A DNA stretch of 64,000 nucleotides, from positions 1-64,000 of the forward strand of contig JABMNR010000149.1 of NCBI GenBank assembly GCA_013203465.1, read 5' to 3'. This document shows positions 10,498-18,747 of this stretch, piece by piece. Position numbers and translations under genes: made by a program. The notes below the pieces were generated by a model, which made no database searches, had not been told where the DNA came from, and saw nothing but the letters and a program-made list of their open reading frames with translations. Every line of letters begins with the position of its first letter. Within the stretch, counting starts at the first letter, position 1. This DNA is from Alphaproteobacteria bacterium. Its GTDB lineage: Bacteria; Pseudomonadota; Alphaproteobacteria; Thalassobaculales; Thalassobaculaceae.

Positions 10498-11697
10498 ATG
10501 ACCGACTCCATCGATACGGCCCGTGCCAGCGCCGACCCCCTGATCACCGATCCGCGGGTCACGGACCCACGGCAGGATTTGCTCGCCTTCGCGACGCGTG
10601 GCGCTGACACGCGCGTCGACCTCGTAGGCATGGAACGGGCCGCGCTTGAGGCGGCGCTCGTCGAGCTTGGCTTGCCCCAGTTCCGGACCGGCCAGATATG
10701 GCATTGGCTCTATCATCGCGGCGCCACCGATTTCGCGGACATGACGACGCTGGCCAAGCCGCTCCGCACACGGCTTGCCGAGGTGTTTCGGATGTCCCGT
10801 CCGGCGGTTGTGACCCGGCAGGACAGCGGCGACGGCACGATCAAGTGGCTGCTGCGGTTCGCCGACGGCAACGAGGCGGAGACCGTGTTCATCCCGGAAG
10901 AGGATCGCGGCACCCTGTGCCTCTCCTCTCAGGTCGGCTGCACGTTGAGCTGCACGTTCTGTCACACCGGCACGCAGCGCTTGGTGCGCAATCTAACCCC
11001 GGCCGAGATCGTCGGCCAGGTGATGGTGGCGCTCGATCATCTGAACGGATTCCCGACCGCTCAGCGGGATCGCCGGCTGACCAATCTCGTGTTCATGGGC
11101 ATGGGTGAGCCGTTGTATAATCTCGACAATGTAGTCTCGGCCTTGCGGGTGATCATGGATGGCGAGGGCCTGTCGCTGTCGAAACGGCGGATCACCCTGT
11201 CGACCTCGGGTGTGGTGCCGATGATGGCGCGCTGTGGTGAGGAGGCGGGCGTCAACCTCGCGATCTCGCTGCATGGCACCACCGACGACATCCGCGACGA
11301 GTTGGTGCCGATCAACCGAAAATGGCCGATCGCCGAGTTGCTCGATGCTTGCCGTGCTTATCCCGGTGTCAACAACGCGCGCCGCATCACCTTCGAGTAC
11401 GTGATGCTGAAAGGCGTGAACGACAGCGTGGATGACGCGCGGCGGCTGGTTCGCCTGATCGACGGCATTCCGGCCAAGATCAACCTGATTCCGTTCAACC
11501 CCTGGCCCGGCACGGCCTATGAGTGTTCGGACGATGACACGATCGAGCGTTTCGCCCAGGTGATGCTCAAGGCGGGCTACGCCTCGCCGGTACGCGCGCC
11601 GCGCGGTCGCGACATCCTGGCCGCTTGCGGGCAGTTGAAGAGCGAGAGTGTGACGCTCAACAAGCGGGAGCGTCGGGCGGCCGAGGCGGCTGAATAG
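10498..11697 (+). CDS. rlmN: Dual-specificity RNA methyltransferase RlmN
   Basis: Radical SAM enzyme that methylates C2 of A2503 in 23S rRNA and A37 of some tRNAs. 399 aa. The cluster motif is [11 protein letters not shown] (CxxxCxxC). [14 protein letters not shown] and the [21 protein letters not shown] segment are family hallmarks, and the C-terminal AACGQLK holds the second mechanistic Cys. The ATG at 10498 lies in a weak context. An upstream in-frame start at 10462 exists but adds nothing family-like. Confidence 0.95.
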   Translation: MTDSIDTARASADPLITDPRVTDPRQDLLAFATRGADTRVDLVGMERAALEAALVELGLPQFRTGQIWHWLYHRGATDFADMTTLAKPLRTRLAEVFRMSRPAVVTRQDSGDGTIKWLLRFADGNEAETVFIPEEDRGTLCLSSQVGCTLSCTFCHTGTQRLVRNLTPAEIVGQVMVALDHLNGFPTAQRDRRLTNLVFMGMGEPLYNLDNVVSALRVIMDGEGLSLSKRRITLSTSGVVPMMARCGEEAGVNLAISLHGTTDDIRDELVPINRKWPIAELLDACRAYPGVNNARRITFEYVMLKGVNDSVDDARRLVRLIDGIPAKINLIPFNPWPGTAYECSDDDTIERFAQVMLKAGYASPVRAPRGRDILAACGQLKSESVTLNKRERRAAEAAE

Positions 11698-11703
11698 CGG
11701 GTA

Positions 11704-12048
11704 TCATGCGGTCGGTGTATCGTCGTCGCTCGCCTCCGGGTTGCCGACGGTGGCGATCCGGTAGCCTAGCCCAGCCTCGCGCGACAGCGGTTCAAGCCGC
11801 TCCAGCAGCCCGGCGCGCCGGGCGTCCAGCAGTTGACGGCCGATCGGCTGAAACAGGGTCTCGCCACCGCCCTCTGGCGGCGGGTCGAGCAGGACGGCGA
11901 TGTCGCGCGGCGCCCGGAATCGGCTGCGCTCAAGCATCCGGGCCACCGATTCCCGCGCGTGCGGCAGATCGAGGCCAGCCAGGTCCAGCGTGTATTCGGC
12001 GTCGGCGCCGACACGGGTCAGACGCTCGATCAGATGCTCGGCATCCAT
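11704..12048 (-). CDS. Small hypothetical protein with faint Smr-like pattern (114 aa)
   Basis: The sequence YTLDLAGLDLPHARESVARML loosely resembles the start of an Smr-type domain (LDLHGL...A...L), but the catalytic-type HGKG segment is not seen. The rest is Leu/Arg-rich and soluble. It is convergent with rlmN, 6 nt apart. The assignment is uncertain; codon use on this strand is plausible for a real gene. Confidence 0.5.
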   Translation of the reverse strand: MDAEHLIERLTRVGADAEYTLDLAGLDLPHARESVARMLERSRFRAPRDIAVLLDPPPEGGGETLFQPIGRQLLDARRAGLLERLEPLSREAGLGYRIATVGNPEASDDDTPTA

Positions 12049-12183
12049 AAAAGCCTACTCCCAGCATGAGCGTGAGGCGCGGAGGACGCGCGCCCCGCTG
12101 CCTAACCCGCGACGATCGGCGGTGCAAGAGCGTGGTAATCGTGACGACGAAGAGCGACATAACCCTGCATATGTGATCAGAAA

Positions 12184-12212
12184 TTTACACTGCGGGCCCG
12201 TCTTCGTATTGA
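12184..12212 (+). promoter_or_regulatory. Putative promoter of the Bax-inhibitor-1 gene
   Basis: TTTACA (12184-12189) and TATTGA (12207-12212) are 17 nt apart in a 230-nt spacer upstream of the BI-1 gene, which would give a leader of about 60 nt. It is a sequence match only. Confidence 0.35.
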
Positions 12213-12280
12213 ATGGCGCGGCTCGCTCGCTTATTTGTTACGGGAAACCGTTCATCGGTTGTCGGAAAAAGGGGTTCGGA

Positions 12281-13012
12281 ATGGCTTTCGATCGCAAGAC
12301 AATGTCCCGCGCGGACGCTGATGTCGCCCACTACGACGTCGGCCTGCGTCAGTACATGCTGGGCGTGTACAACCACATGGTGAGCGCGCTGGTGGTGAGT
12401 GGTGTGGTCGCCTACGCCACGGCGCTGTTGGCGGTGCAAGACGGGCAGTTCACCGCCTTTGGCCAGGCGATTTATATGTCGCCGCTGAAGTGGGTGGTGA
12501 TGCTGGCGCCGATCGGCATGGTGTTCCTGCTGTCGGCCCGTATCGGTAAGATGTCGATCGGCTCGGCCCATGTCGCGTTCTATGTGTTCTCGGCGCTGAT
12601 GGGGCTGTTTTTGTCGGTGGTTCTTATCCAGTTCACCTCGGAGAGCATCACGCGGGTGTTCTTCATCACCGCCGCCGCCTTCGGTGGGTTGAGCCTGTAC
12701 GGCTATACAACCAAGAAGGATTTGTCCGGTTGGGGCAGCTTCTTGTTTATGGGCATGATCGGCATATTCATTGCCAGCATCGTGAACATCTTCATGGCCT
12801 CAAGCGCCCTGCAGTTCGCCATCTCGGTGATTGGCGTGCTGGTGTTCTCGGGGCTGACCGCCTACGACACCCAGCGGATCAAGCAGATGTACAACGAGCT
12901 GGACGGCTCCGACGTCGCCGGCAAGAAGGCGATCATGGGCGCGCTGATGCTGTACCTCGACTTCATCAACCTGTTCATCATGCTGCTGCAGTTGTTCGGC
13001 AACCGCGAATAA
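12281..13012 (+). CDS. Bax inhibitor-1 / YccA family membrane protein
   Basis: 243 aa integral inner-membrane protein with about seven hydrophobic segments beginning near residue 31. The C-terminal GLTAYDTQRIKQMYNE is the conserved BI-1 signature containing the Asp of the pH-sensing pair, and LYLDFINLFIMLLQL holds the last helix. Family members are pH-gated calcium leak channels (BsYetJ) or FtsH modulators (YccA). The ATG at 12281 is preferred to the frame's long upstream extension, which covers the antisense hypothetical gene. A strong terminator follows. Confidence 0.92.
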   Translation: MAFDRKTMSRADADVAHYDVGLRQYMLGVYNHMVSALVVSGVVAYATALLAVQDGQFTAFGQAIYMSPLKWVVMLAPIGMVFLLSARIGKMSIGSAHVAFYVFSALMGLFLSVVLIQFTSESITRVFFITAAAFGGLSLYGYTTKKDLSGWGSFLFMGMIGIFIASIVNIFMASSALQFAISVIGVLVFSGLTAYDTQRIKQMYNELDGSDVAGKKAIMGALMLYLDFINLFIMLLQLFGNRE

Positions 13013-13040
13013 GCCGAACCCGGGACGGCAGTCGATACCC

Positions 13041-13071
13041 AAGGCCCCGCCGCGCACGTGGCGGGGCCTTT
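13041..13071 (+). terminator. Intrinsic terminator after the BI-1 gene
   Basis: AAGGCCCCGCC (13041-13051) pairs with GGCGGGGCCTT (13060-13070), an 11-bp stem with 8-nt loop, 28 nt after the stop. Only a short T run follows. Confidence 0.8.
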
Positions 13072-13180
13072 CGGTTATGGGAGAGGCGGCGCGGCGGCTC
13101 GGCACCCTGGTGGGCTGACTCCCTGCGCCGTCTGACGTACCATCCGCGCGTGTTTGACTAAGTGGAAATCGCGGGGCCCC

Positions 13181-13609
13181 ATGGCACAAAGTCTGTTTGA
13201 GGTTCACACGCTGAAGGGTGGCCAGTGGGTGATCGATTCGACCTACCCTGAACGTGACGCGGCGATCGACGTTGCCAAGCAGCTCTATGGCGAGAAGGCC
13301 TTCGAGGCGATCAAGGTGATCAAGGACACCTATGATTCCAAGACCGGGCAAGGCAAGGAGATGGTGATCTACGACAGCGCCAAGGCTCCGAAGCCCAAGG
13401 CACCGCCGCCTACCGCCAAGGACGAGGCATCCGCCGCCAAGCCGGTTGCCGGTGCTCCCGGGACCGGCGCGCACAAGAAGAAACCCGCCAACAAGGATGT
13501 CTCGGTCGCTCTCAAGGCCGCTGGATGGCTGGTGGTTATCCTGGTTGGCGGGCTGGGGGTGTTGTTTTTGCTGACGAAGGCGGGCGATCTGTTCAATAAG
13601 GGATTCTGA
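13181..13609 (+). CDS. Hypothetical protein with C-terminal membrane anchor (142 aa)
   Basis: The N-terminal about 70 residues (SLFEVHTLKGGQWVIDSTY, then ERDAAIDVAKQLYGEK) form a compact predicted alpha/beta unit. A Lys/Pro/Ala-rich linker (about 72-112) follows, and one transmembrane segment (about 117-136, AAGWLVVILVGGLGVLFLL) anchors the protein with the N-terminus probably cytosolic. I do not recognise the family. It sits alone between a terminator and two convergent small genes. Confidence 0.75.
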   Translation: MAQSLFEVHTLKGGQWVIDSTYPERDAAIDVAKQLYGEKAFEAIKVIKDTYDSKTGQGKEMVIYDSAKAPKPKAPPPTAKDEASAAKPVAGAPGTGAHKKKPANKDVSVALKAAGWLVVILVGGLGVLFLLTKAGDLFNKGF

Positions 13610-13651
13610 AAGGGGTTCCGACGATCCGGCCGAACGTGTACCGGCATCCGA

Positions 13652-14146
13652 TCACGGCCAGGGTGTGTCCGCCCGCACCATTCCCGCGTCCTTGAAATAC
13701 GTCTCGTAATCGGTTGGCGGCCCGGCCAGCGCGTGGATCAGCCGGACAAGGCTGTATTGCGTTACGGGAACAGCGATCGGCGTGGACCACTCCTTGGGCA
13801 GCGGCAGAAGGCAGCGTTGCCGGTCGACCTTGAGAATTGTCTCCCGGTGTACAAGCCCCCCTTCGTGGAAGATATCGAGGTAGACCGAGCGCGCGTTCTC
13901 GGTTGCGAACGGATTTCCCGCCGGCAGCTCGAAGCTGCTTTGGTCGACCAGGCCATAGGCCATCGTCACCGCGACATCCGGCCGGTAGCAGAAGGCCACC
14001 AGATGCTCGTCGACCTGAAGCCGGTCGCGCGCGCCCTCGGCGTTGAGAATCTCGGTGATGCGGTGCCGGTATGTCGGGCGGAACAGAATTTGCCAATCCA
14101 TGGCGTCGCTCGTGGCGATGGTGGCGAGCATCTGGCGCATGTCCAT
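13652..14146 (-). CDS. Hypothetical soluble protein (164 aa)
   Basis: A cytosolic mixed alpha/beta protein without recognisable motifs. MDWQILFRPTYRHRITEIL and YETYFKDAGM are its more distinctive stretches. It lies 13 nt downstream of another small hypothetical gene on the same strand and is probably cotranscribed with it. No function can be given. Confidence 0.65.
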   Translation of the reverse strand: MDMRQMLATIATSDAMDWQILFRPTYRHRITEILNAEGARDRLQVDEHLVAFCYRPDVAVTMAYGLVDQSSFELPAGNPFATENARSVYLDIFHEGGLVHRETILKVDRQRCLLPLPKEWSTPIAVPVTQYSLVRLIHALAGPPTDYETYFKDAGMVRADTPWP

Positions 14147-14159
14147 GACGCGGCGCCTG

Positions 14160-14519
14160 TCAGCTGGATTCGAGACGATGGTCGTGCGGGTCCCGTTTCG
14201 GCCATTCCGGAAGTTTCTTGCCGGTGACCTCTTCCAGTGTGGCGCGGGCGTTCTCGATGATCATGCGGGATTTCGCCGAGATACGAGGAGTGTTCTCGAT
14301 CGCCTGTACCACTTCGGGCTGGGCGATAATCAGCATCAGCTCATCCAAGCTTTCGCACGCGTCGACGCCGCCGGCGAGAATGCGACCGTTGCCGTCGCGC
14401 TCCTCCGGTTTGCCGGCCCAGGACATGGTGCCAACCTGCTGCGGCGTGCCGCCGCGTTGATAGGACCATAGCTCGCCGTTCGGTCGGATCTTCCAGGGGC
14501 CAGGGGTGTAGCGTGGCAC
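14160..14519 (-). CDS. Hypothetical protein with TPGPW motif (119 aa)
   Basis: The N-terminus PRYTPGPWKIRPNGELW resembles short phage- and island-associated proteins that begin with a TPGPW box and end in an AAP-like helix, but the likeness is modest. The GTG at 14519 is preferred because AAGGAG sits 6 nt upstream; an ATG at 14543 would place that Shine-Dalgarno inside the gene. It probably forms a two-gene unit with the 164 aa gene. Confidence 0.65.
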   Translation of the reverse strand: MPRYTPGPWKIRPNGELWSYQRGGTPQQVGTMSWAGKPEERDGNGRILAGGVDACESLDELMLIIAQPEVVQAIENTPRISAKSRMIIENARATLEEVTGKKLPEWPKRDPHDHRLESS

Positions 14520-14686
14520 GGCTATCTCCTTACATCGAGACATGGATCGTAGCGGGGCCTCGGCCCGGCGACAACGCTGCCGGTCACAAAGGTGTCCGCC
14601 GACCCCGGCGGCGGTACGAGGACCAGAGGTGGATTCCCGTTTTCATCTACATCTGGTAGGATTCGCTGGTGGAGGGGTGAGAAATA

Positions 14687-15502
14687 GTGATTTCACGGCG
14701 TGGAATAGGCCTTCTGGTGGGTGTGGTGCTGGCGTCTGCCTTGTCGGGGTGCGGCGCGGGTGCCCTATTGGAAGGCGAGGAGGCGAGGCGAGCGCGTGTC
14801 GAGGCGGCGGTGGCCGATGCGCTTGAGCGCGAGCGCAGCTGGCAAAGCCGGTTCGTTGAACGTCGGACCGAGGCGCTGGTTGCCCGTCAGCAAGCAGCCT
14901 CCGATGAGACGGTCGTGTTGCAACGCCGATTGGCGGCGATTGAGCATCAGATCGATTCGATGATCCGGGCACGACCTCGGATCATGAGTGCGCTCACCGA
15001 CCCTGAACCCGCCGCACTACCCAAGCAACCACCCCCGCCACAAATTTCCCTGACGCCCGCCGCTCCGGTGGTTGATGCAGCGGAGGTCGAGGCGTTACGC
15101 CGGGATCTCGACGCGATGACTGGCTCTGTCGCCCAATTGCTGGCAGATCGCGATCATGCGGCGGCGACCCTGCGCGCACGCCTCGAACGGCTCGAGCTGC
15201 GCACCAGCACCTTGTCCTGGCCGCCACGGGAAGGGGTACGGGCCGTGCATCTCGCATCCTATCGTACCCATGCGGCGGCGCTCGCGGGCTGGGAGATTCT
15301 GCTGGCGCGCTATCGCCCCCTCCTGATTACGGAAAGCCCGACCTTCATCGAGGTCGAAACGGTTGCCGGACGCTATGTGCGGCTGTTTGTCGGCGTCGGA
15401 CTCGATAAGGCGGCGTTGAACCGGATCATCGATAGCATCCGAGCCGGTGGGGATTACGGCATGATCCTGACCCTGCCCGGCGCCAGGGCGCCGTCCAGCT
15501 GA
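14687..15502 (+). CDS. Lipoprotein with coiled coil and SPOR-like C-terminus
   Basis: 271 aa. The N-terminus is a lipoprotein signal with lipobox LSGC (Cys about 22). Residues about 30-90 and 128-170 are Arg/Glu/Ala-rich and likely coiled coil, joined by a Pro-rich linker (KQPPPPQ). The last 75 residues (VHLASYRTHAAALAGW...YVRLFVGVG) have the beta-alpha-beta pattern of a SPOR domain, which binds denuded peptidoglycan at division sites. A role in envelope or division is inferred. The GTG at 14687 follows GGAGGGG with a longish spacer. Confidence 0.7.
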   Translation: MISRRGIGLLVGVVLASALSGCGAGALLEGEEARRARVEAAVADALERERSWQSRFVERRTEALVARQQAASDETVVLQRRLAAIEHQIDSMIRARPRIMSALTDPEPAALPKQPPPPQISLTPAAPVVDAAEVEALRRDLDAMTGSVAQLLADRDHAAATLRARLERLELRTSTLSWPPREGVRAVHLASYRTHAAALAGWEILLARYRPLLITESPTFIEVETVAGRYVRLFVGVGLDKAALNRIIDSIRAGGDYGMILTLPGARAPSS

Positions 15503-15506
15503 TCTA

Positions 15507-16151
15507 TTAACCGGCGATTACGGCGGTTTGGTTGCGGTTGGCCGCTTTGGAGGGGATCGCCGGCGGCCCGTCGGGCAGCACGCGGAAGCGCGACGACGAC
15601 AGCTCGGTCTTGGCCAACCCATCGATCATGAGATTTTCATTCACCCAGTCCGACAGATAGCCCGTGGATTGCCGCAGCGTCGGATCGACGGCGGCCTTCT
15701 TGAGCAAATCGGCGATCATGCCGGCCACCCGCTCCTTGTGCGGCTCGGCGCCGGCCAGGGCGGCATCGTCGGCGAACCACAGTACCGCCCGCGCCTCGAA
15801 CGAACATTGCACCCGCCGGCCGGAAAAATCACGGATCGTCACGTCAGTGCGGATCGGTTTCTCGAACGGCATTGATTGCCAGGAGTCCAACTCGGCGGCC
15901 AGATCGCGCCGACGTTGACGCACCAGATAGCCGACCAAGAACCAGGGCACGGCAATGGACAGCTCGACAAACGGTCGGAGACCCGGCCGGAACGGCGCGC
16001 CGTCCATCAGACTGCCCAGGATATCCGGCAGTATGCCGCGCAACGCGAGTCCGACCACGATCAGCGCGAGGCCGGCGCAGGCGGCCTCGACCATTATGAG
16101 CCTCTGAATGCGTCCTTGAAGCGGATGCCGACGGACCTCGGTCCCGTCCAT
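15507..16151 (-). CDS. Hypothetical membrane protein (214 aa)
   Basis: Two hydrophobic segments (about 18-37 and 57-75; AGLALIVVGLALRGIL and IAVPWFLVGYLV) precede a soluble domain of about 130 residues with no recognised family. The ATG at 16151 has GGGAG 8 nt upstream and is preferred over a GTG at 16196. The gene is convergent with the SPOR lipoprotein, 4 nt apart. Confidence 0.7.
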   Translation of the reverse strand: MDGTEVRRHPLQGRIQRLIMVEAACAGLALIVVGLALRGILPDILGSLMDGAPFRPGLRPFVELSIAVPWFLVGYLVRQRRRDLAAELDSWQSMPFEKPIRTDVTIRDFSGRRVQCSFEARAVLWFADDAALAGAEPHKERVAGMIADLLKKAAVDPTLRQSTGYLSDWVNENLMIDGLAKTELSSSRFRVLPDGPPAIPSKAANRNQTAVIAG

Positions 16152-16251
16152 GCGCGCGTCTCCCACGTCAAACCGGTTAGCCAACACCGCACACACTAGG
16201 TGGCGCTGGTTAACGGGCGGTTAACCGGCGGTGGAATTTTTGGAAAAAACA

Positions 16252-16302
16252 GTGCCGCAAGAGGAACTCGACCCGCTGACCCATGCATTGCGAATGCATC
16301 GC
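16252..16302 (-). pseudogene. Decayed duplicate of the 3' part of tRNA-Thr(CGT)
   Basis: Fifty-one bases match the 3' part of the intact tRNA-Thr (plus-strand 17586-17636) in the same orientation with 6 mismatches. The match covers the acceptor 3' strand, T arm, variable loop and anticodon arm, and it breaks off 5' of the anticodon stem. It cannot fold as a full tRNA. A 3'-terminal tRNA copy at this distance is what integration of an element at the tRNA 3' end leaves behind. Confidence 0.8.
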
Positions 16303-16607
16303 AAACGCCATCCCGTGGGCCTCGAGGCACGTCAGGACGAGACGCGCTCCGACCAGTGGGGTGGGAGCATGTCGTGCCGGCGCCGTGGTTCGGCTCAACG
16401 CGAGTGTGCCGGCAGATGAAGGCCGAGGCCTTCCTCGAATGCCGGAAGGCGGACGGCAAGCGGCTCCCGTCAAGCCGCGGCCATAGGGCCAATGAAGCCA
16501 AACACCCGGATACGGCCTTTCCGCAAGCCGTCAGGCCATTTATCATACGCTCAACTGCGGCGGGCCGGTTGTCCATCCGGGAAATGACGGCCAAGGGGGA
16601 TTCGCCA
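16303..16607. other. Intergenic segment without a supported gene
   Basis: About 305 bases between the tRNA fragment and the NHL gene. An open frame runs through on the plus strand but has no start signal or recognisable protein. Nothing else was found apart from the AAGGGGGA ribosome binding site of the next gene at 16592-16599. Confidence 0.6.
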
Positions 16608-17474
16608 ATGAACACGCGGCTCGTTAACGACGGGATCTTCACGACACTCGGGGACCGGCGCTACCGGATCGAGCGTGGCTGGGCGCGCCTGCCGGACCGG
16701 ATGAACTGGGGTATGGTCAGCCAGATCGCCGCTGCGTCCGATGGCCGGTTGTTCGTCTTGCAGCGCGCGGACCCTCCCGTGCTCGTCTTCGGCCCCGACG
16801 GCGCGTTCGCCGGGGGACTGATGGACGGGCGGATCGTCGACGGCCACGCGATCCACATCGATCGGCGCCCGAATGGCACGGAACGGCTCTTCATCGTCGA
16901 CCGGGACGCGCACGAGATCGTTTGCGCAGACCTTGATGGCGACGTGCTGTTCACGCTGGGTACCCGCCACGTTCCCGCCTTCGAGGCCCCGTTCAACAGC
17001 CCGACCGACGTGGCCGTCGCGGAGGATGGCGAAATCTACATCTCCGACGGCTACGGCAACACGCGTGTCCATCGCTTCTCAGCCGATGGCGAGCATCTCG
17101 GCTCCTGGGGAGCGCTCGGGACCGAACCCGGCGCTTTCATCACGCCGCACGCGATCACCATCGACCCGGAGGACCGGGTGCTGGTTGCCGACCGGGAGAA
17201 CAACCGCGTCCAGGTCTTCAACCGCGAGGGCGGGGTACTCGCGATCTGGGAGGGGATGCACAAACCGATGGATGTCGTCGTCGACGACCGCGGGTTGGTG
17301 CTGGTTTCGGACCAGGTGCCGCGGATTCACGCGTTGCGGCTCGACGGCTCGATCGCCGGGCGGGGCCGGGCCGCGATCAACGGCGCTCATGGCCTGTCGG
17401 TGGCACCGGACGGCGCCATCTATCTCGCCGAATTGGCACCCGAGACAGTGACGCGCCTGACGCCGGTAGCGTGA
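16608..17474 (+). CDS. NHL-repeat six-bladed beta-propeller protein
   Basis: 288 aa built of NHL-type repeats: FNSPTDVAVAEDGEIYISDG, ITPHAITIDPEDRVLVADRE with NNRVQVFN, then KPMDVVVDDRGLVLVSD. The arrangement resembles the lyase domain of peptidylglycine alpha-amidating monooxygenase, but bacterial members usually lack a known activity and may bind ligands or peptides. No signal peptide is seen. The ATG at 16608 has AAGGGGGA about 8 nt upstream; upstream in-frame sequence covers the tRNA fragment and is not coding. It is the only gene in the segment bounded by tRNA-Thr and its partial copy. Confidence 0.85.
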   Translation: MNTRLVNDGIFTTLGDRRYRIERGWARLPDRMNWGMVSQIAAASDGRLFVLQRADPPVLVFGPDGAFAGGLMDGRIVDGHAIHIDRRPNGTERLFIVDRDAHEIVCADLDGDVLFTLGTRHVPAFEAPFNSPTDVAVAEDGEIYISDGYGNTRVHRFSADGEHLGSWGALGTEPGAFITPHAITIDPEDRVLVADRENNRVQVFNREGGVLAIWEGMHKPMDVVVDDRGLVLVSDQVPRIHALRLDGSIAGRGRAAINGAHGLSVAPDGAIYLAELAPETVTRLTPVA

Positions 17475-17583
17475 ACGTTCGTGCAAGTTAAGGCGATAAA
17501 CGCAACCAGCTAGCGTCAAGGATCGCACATACATTCCGTTCCGAACAATCGGAAAATATTCAAGTAATATCAATGAGTTATAA

Positions 17584-17659
17584 TGGTGCCGCAAGAGGGA
17601 CTCGAACCCCCGACCCATGCATTACGAATGCATTGCTCTACCAGCTGAGCTATTGCGGC
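17584..17659 (-). tRNA. tRNA-Thr(CGT)
   Basis: 76 nt with encoded CCA. The acceptor GCCGCAA pairs with TTGCGGC. The D arm is GCTC/GAGC, the anticodon stem ATGCA/TGCAT encloses TTCGTAA (anticodon CGT), and the T arm GGGGG/CCCTC has loop TTCGAGT. It reads ACG codons. The 3' end faces the NHL gene, and a degenerate copy of its 3' two thirds lies 1.3 kb away at 16252-16302. Confidence 0.97.
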
Positions 17660-17763
17660 TCCGGGCGGTTCGACCTTACGACTGTCGTCACCGCTGAAAC
17701 GGCGTTGTGGATACGCGTGACGGCGCCGAGATGCAAGGGGGTGGTGCGATACCGCCGGACGCC

Positions 17764-18552
17764 TCAGGCGAGATTGAGCACGCCAATACCTGGAAACACC
17801 GCGCCTGCCCGCGTTCGCGACGCTGGCTCGAAGCCCGGAAACCGCCCATCCACCAGCAGCTCCTTCAAGGGATCGAGATCGCCTGCCCAATAGGCGTGGA
17901 GCGCGTCTTGAACCGCCTTGACCCGCGCAAGACCCGCCTGGGCCGCTTCCAGTCGTTCCCGCGCGGTGGCGTCGAGTGCTGATCCGCCGGCCACGCGCTT
18001 GCCGTAGTGGCCGGAGGTGAAGCCGGCCCGCGTCTCTTGCTGCGTCAACGACAACGATCGACCGTCCAGGTTCAGGACCCGCACGTTCCCGGCGTCGACT
18101 GACCGGGCACGGGCCACGCTGATTTCGAAACCGATCTGACGATACGCGGCAAAGACACCTCCGCCTTCCGCGCTCTCGGCGTAGGACACCTCAACACCAA
18201 CGGCGCGAATCTGCACGAAGAACGCCTCGCCCGACGTTTGAGCCGCGTCGAGCGGCGCTCGTACGGCGTCCAGCGCGCGCTCGACGCTGGCATCGAGCGC
18301 CTCGCCCGATTGCACCACCGCGAACACCGCCTCGATCCGATGCCGGAGGCGGTCCTGAAATCCAATGTCGTCGCGGCCATCGGGCTCGACCGTCAGATAA
18401 GCGGGATCGCGCGGATCGGCGGGACGGCTCGACGGGAGCGGAATGGGCGCGCGCAACGCTTGCCCCGGCGCGTCGACACGCGATACAGGCGCTTGACGAT
18501 AGGCGCCGCCGGTCGGGGCGAGAAAAGTCACACGATCGGATGATCCAAGCAT
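17764..18552 (-). CDS. Hypothetical protein (262 aa)
   Basis: The N-terminal about 50 residues are Pro/Ala/Arg-rich and probably disordered. The middle (about 70-190) is mixed, with GFQDRLRHRIEAVFAVVQSG and VRVLNLDGRSLSLTQQETRAGF. The last 70 residues are helical and end with GIGVLNLA. No membrane segment or signal is visible. The ATG at 18552 has AAAGGA 7 nt upstream and is preferred over 18621. An AT-rich, palindromic promoter region lies 110-130 nt upstream. I do not recognise the family. Confidence 0.7.
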   Translation of the reverse strand: MLGSSDRVTFLAPTGGAYRQAPVSRVDAPGQALRAPIPLPSSRPADPRDPAYLTVEPDGRDDIGFQDRLRHRIEAVFAVVQSGEALDASVERALDAVRAPLDAAQTSGEAFFVQIRAVGVEVSYAESAEGGGVFAAYRQIGFEISVARARSVDAGNVRVLNLDGRSLSLTQQETRAGFTSGHYGKRVAGGSALDATARERLEAAQAGLARVKAVQDALHAYWAGDLDPLKELLVDGRFPGFEPASRTRAGAVFPGIGVLNLA

Positions 18553-18662
18553 GGCCCGGTCCTTTCTGACCGCCGAACCGGGCTCCGATGGGCGTCCGGT
18601 CCGAGCCGTTACTCTCGGCATTCTTACCGAGTAAGAGGAACGCTATCAAAAATTAACCATAT

Positions 18663-18681
18663 TGTCAAAAAAATATTGACA
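18663..18681. promoter_or_regulatory. TGTCAA-N7-TTGACA palindrome in an AT-rich spacer
   Basis: A perfect 6-bp inverted repeat (TGTCAA 18663-18668, TTGACA 18676-18681) sits in the only AT-rich part of the spacer between hemY and the 262 aa gene. Each arm reads as a consensus -35 box for one strand. On the minus strand the left arm could serve the gene at 17764-18552, though no good -10 box with standard spacing is present. It may be an operator. Confidence 0.4.
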
Positions 18682-18747
18682 GGTGCCAAATAGACCCAGT
18701 GTAGATGATTCGAGGCCTGGCGCACGGCCGGGGTCACGCTTCCGGGG

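Noticed and set aside
16200-16607. 136-residue N-terminal extension of the NHL protein
   Set aside because: The extension crosses the tRNA-Thr fragment, has no start signal, and a good ribosome binding site precedes the ATG at 16608.
17570-17893. Two short open frames across tRNA-Thr on opposite strands
   Set aside because: They are translations of the tRNA and its flanks; the IAQLVEQ-type peptide is a familiar tRNA artefact.
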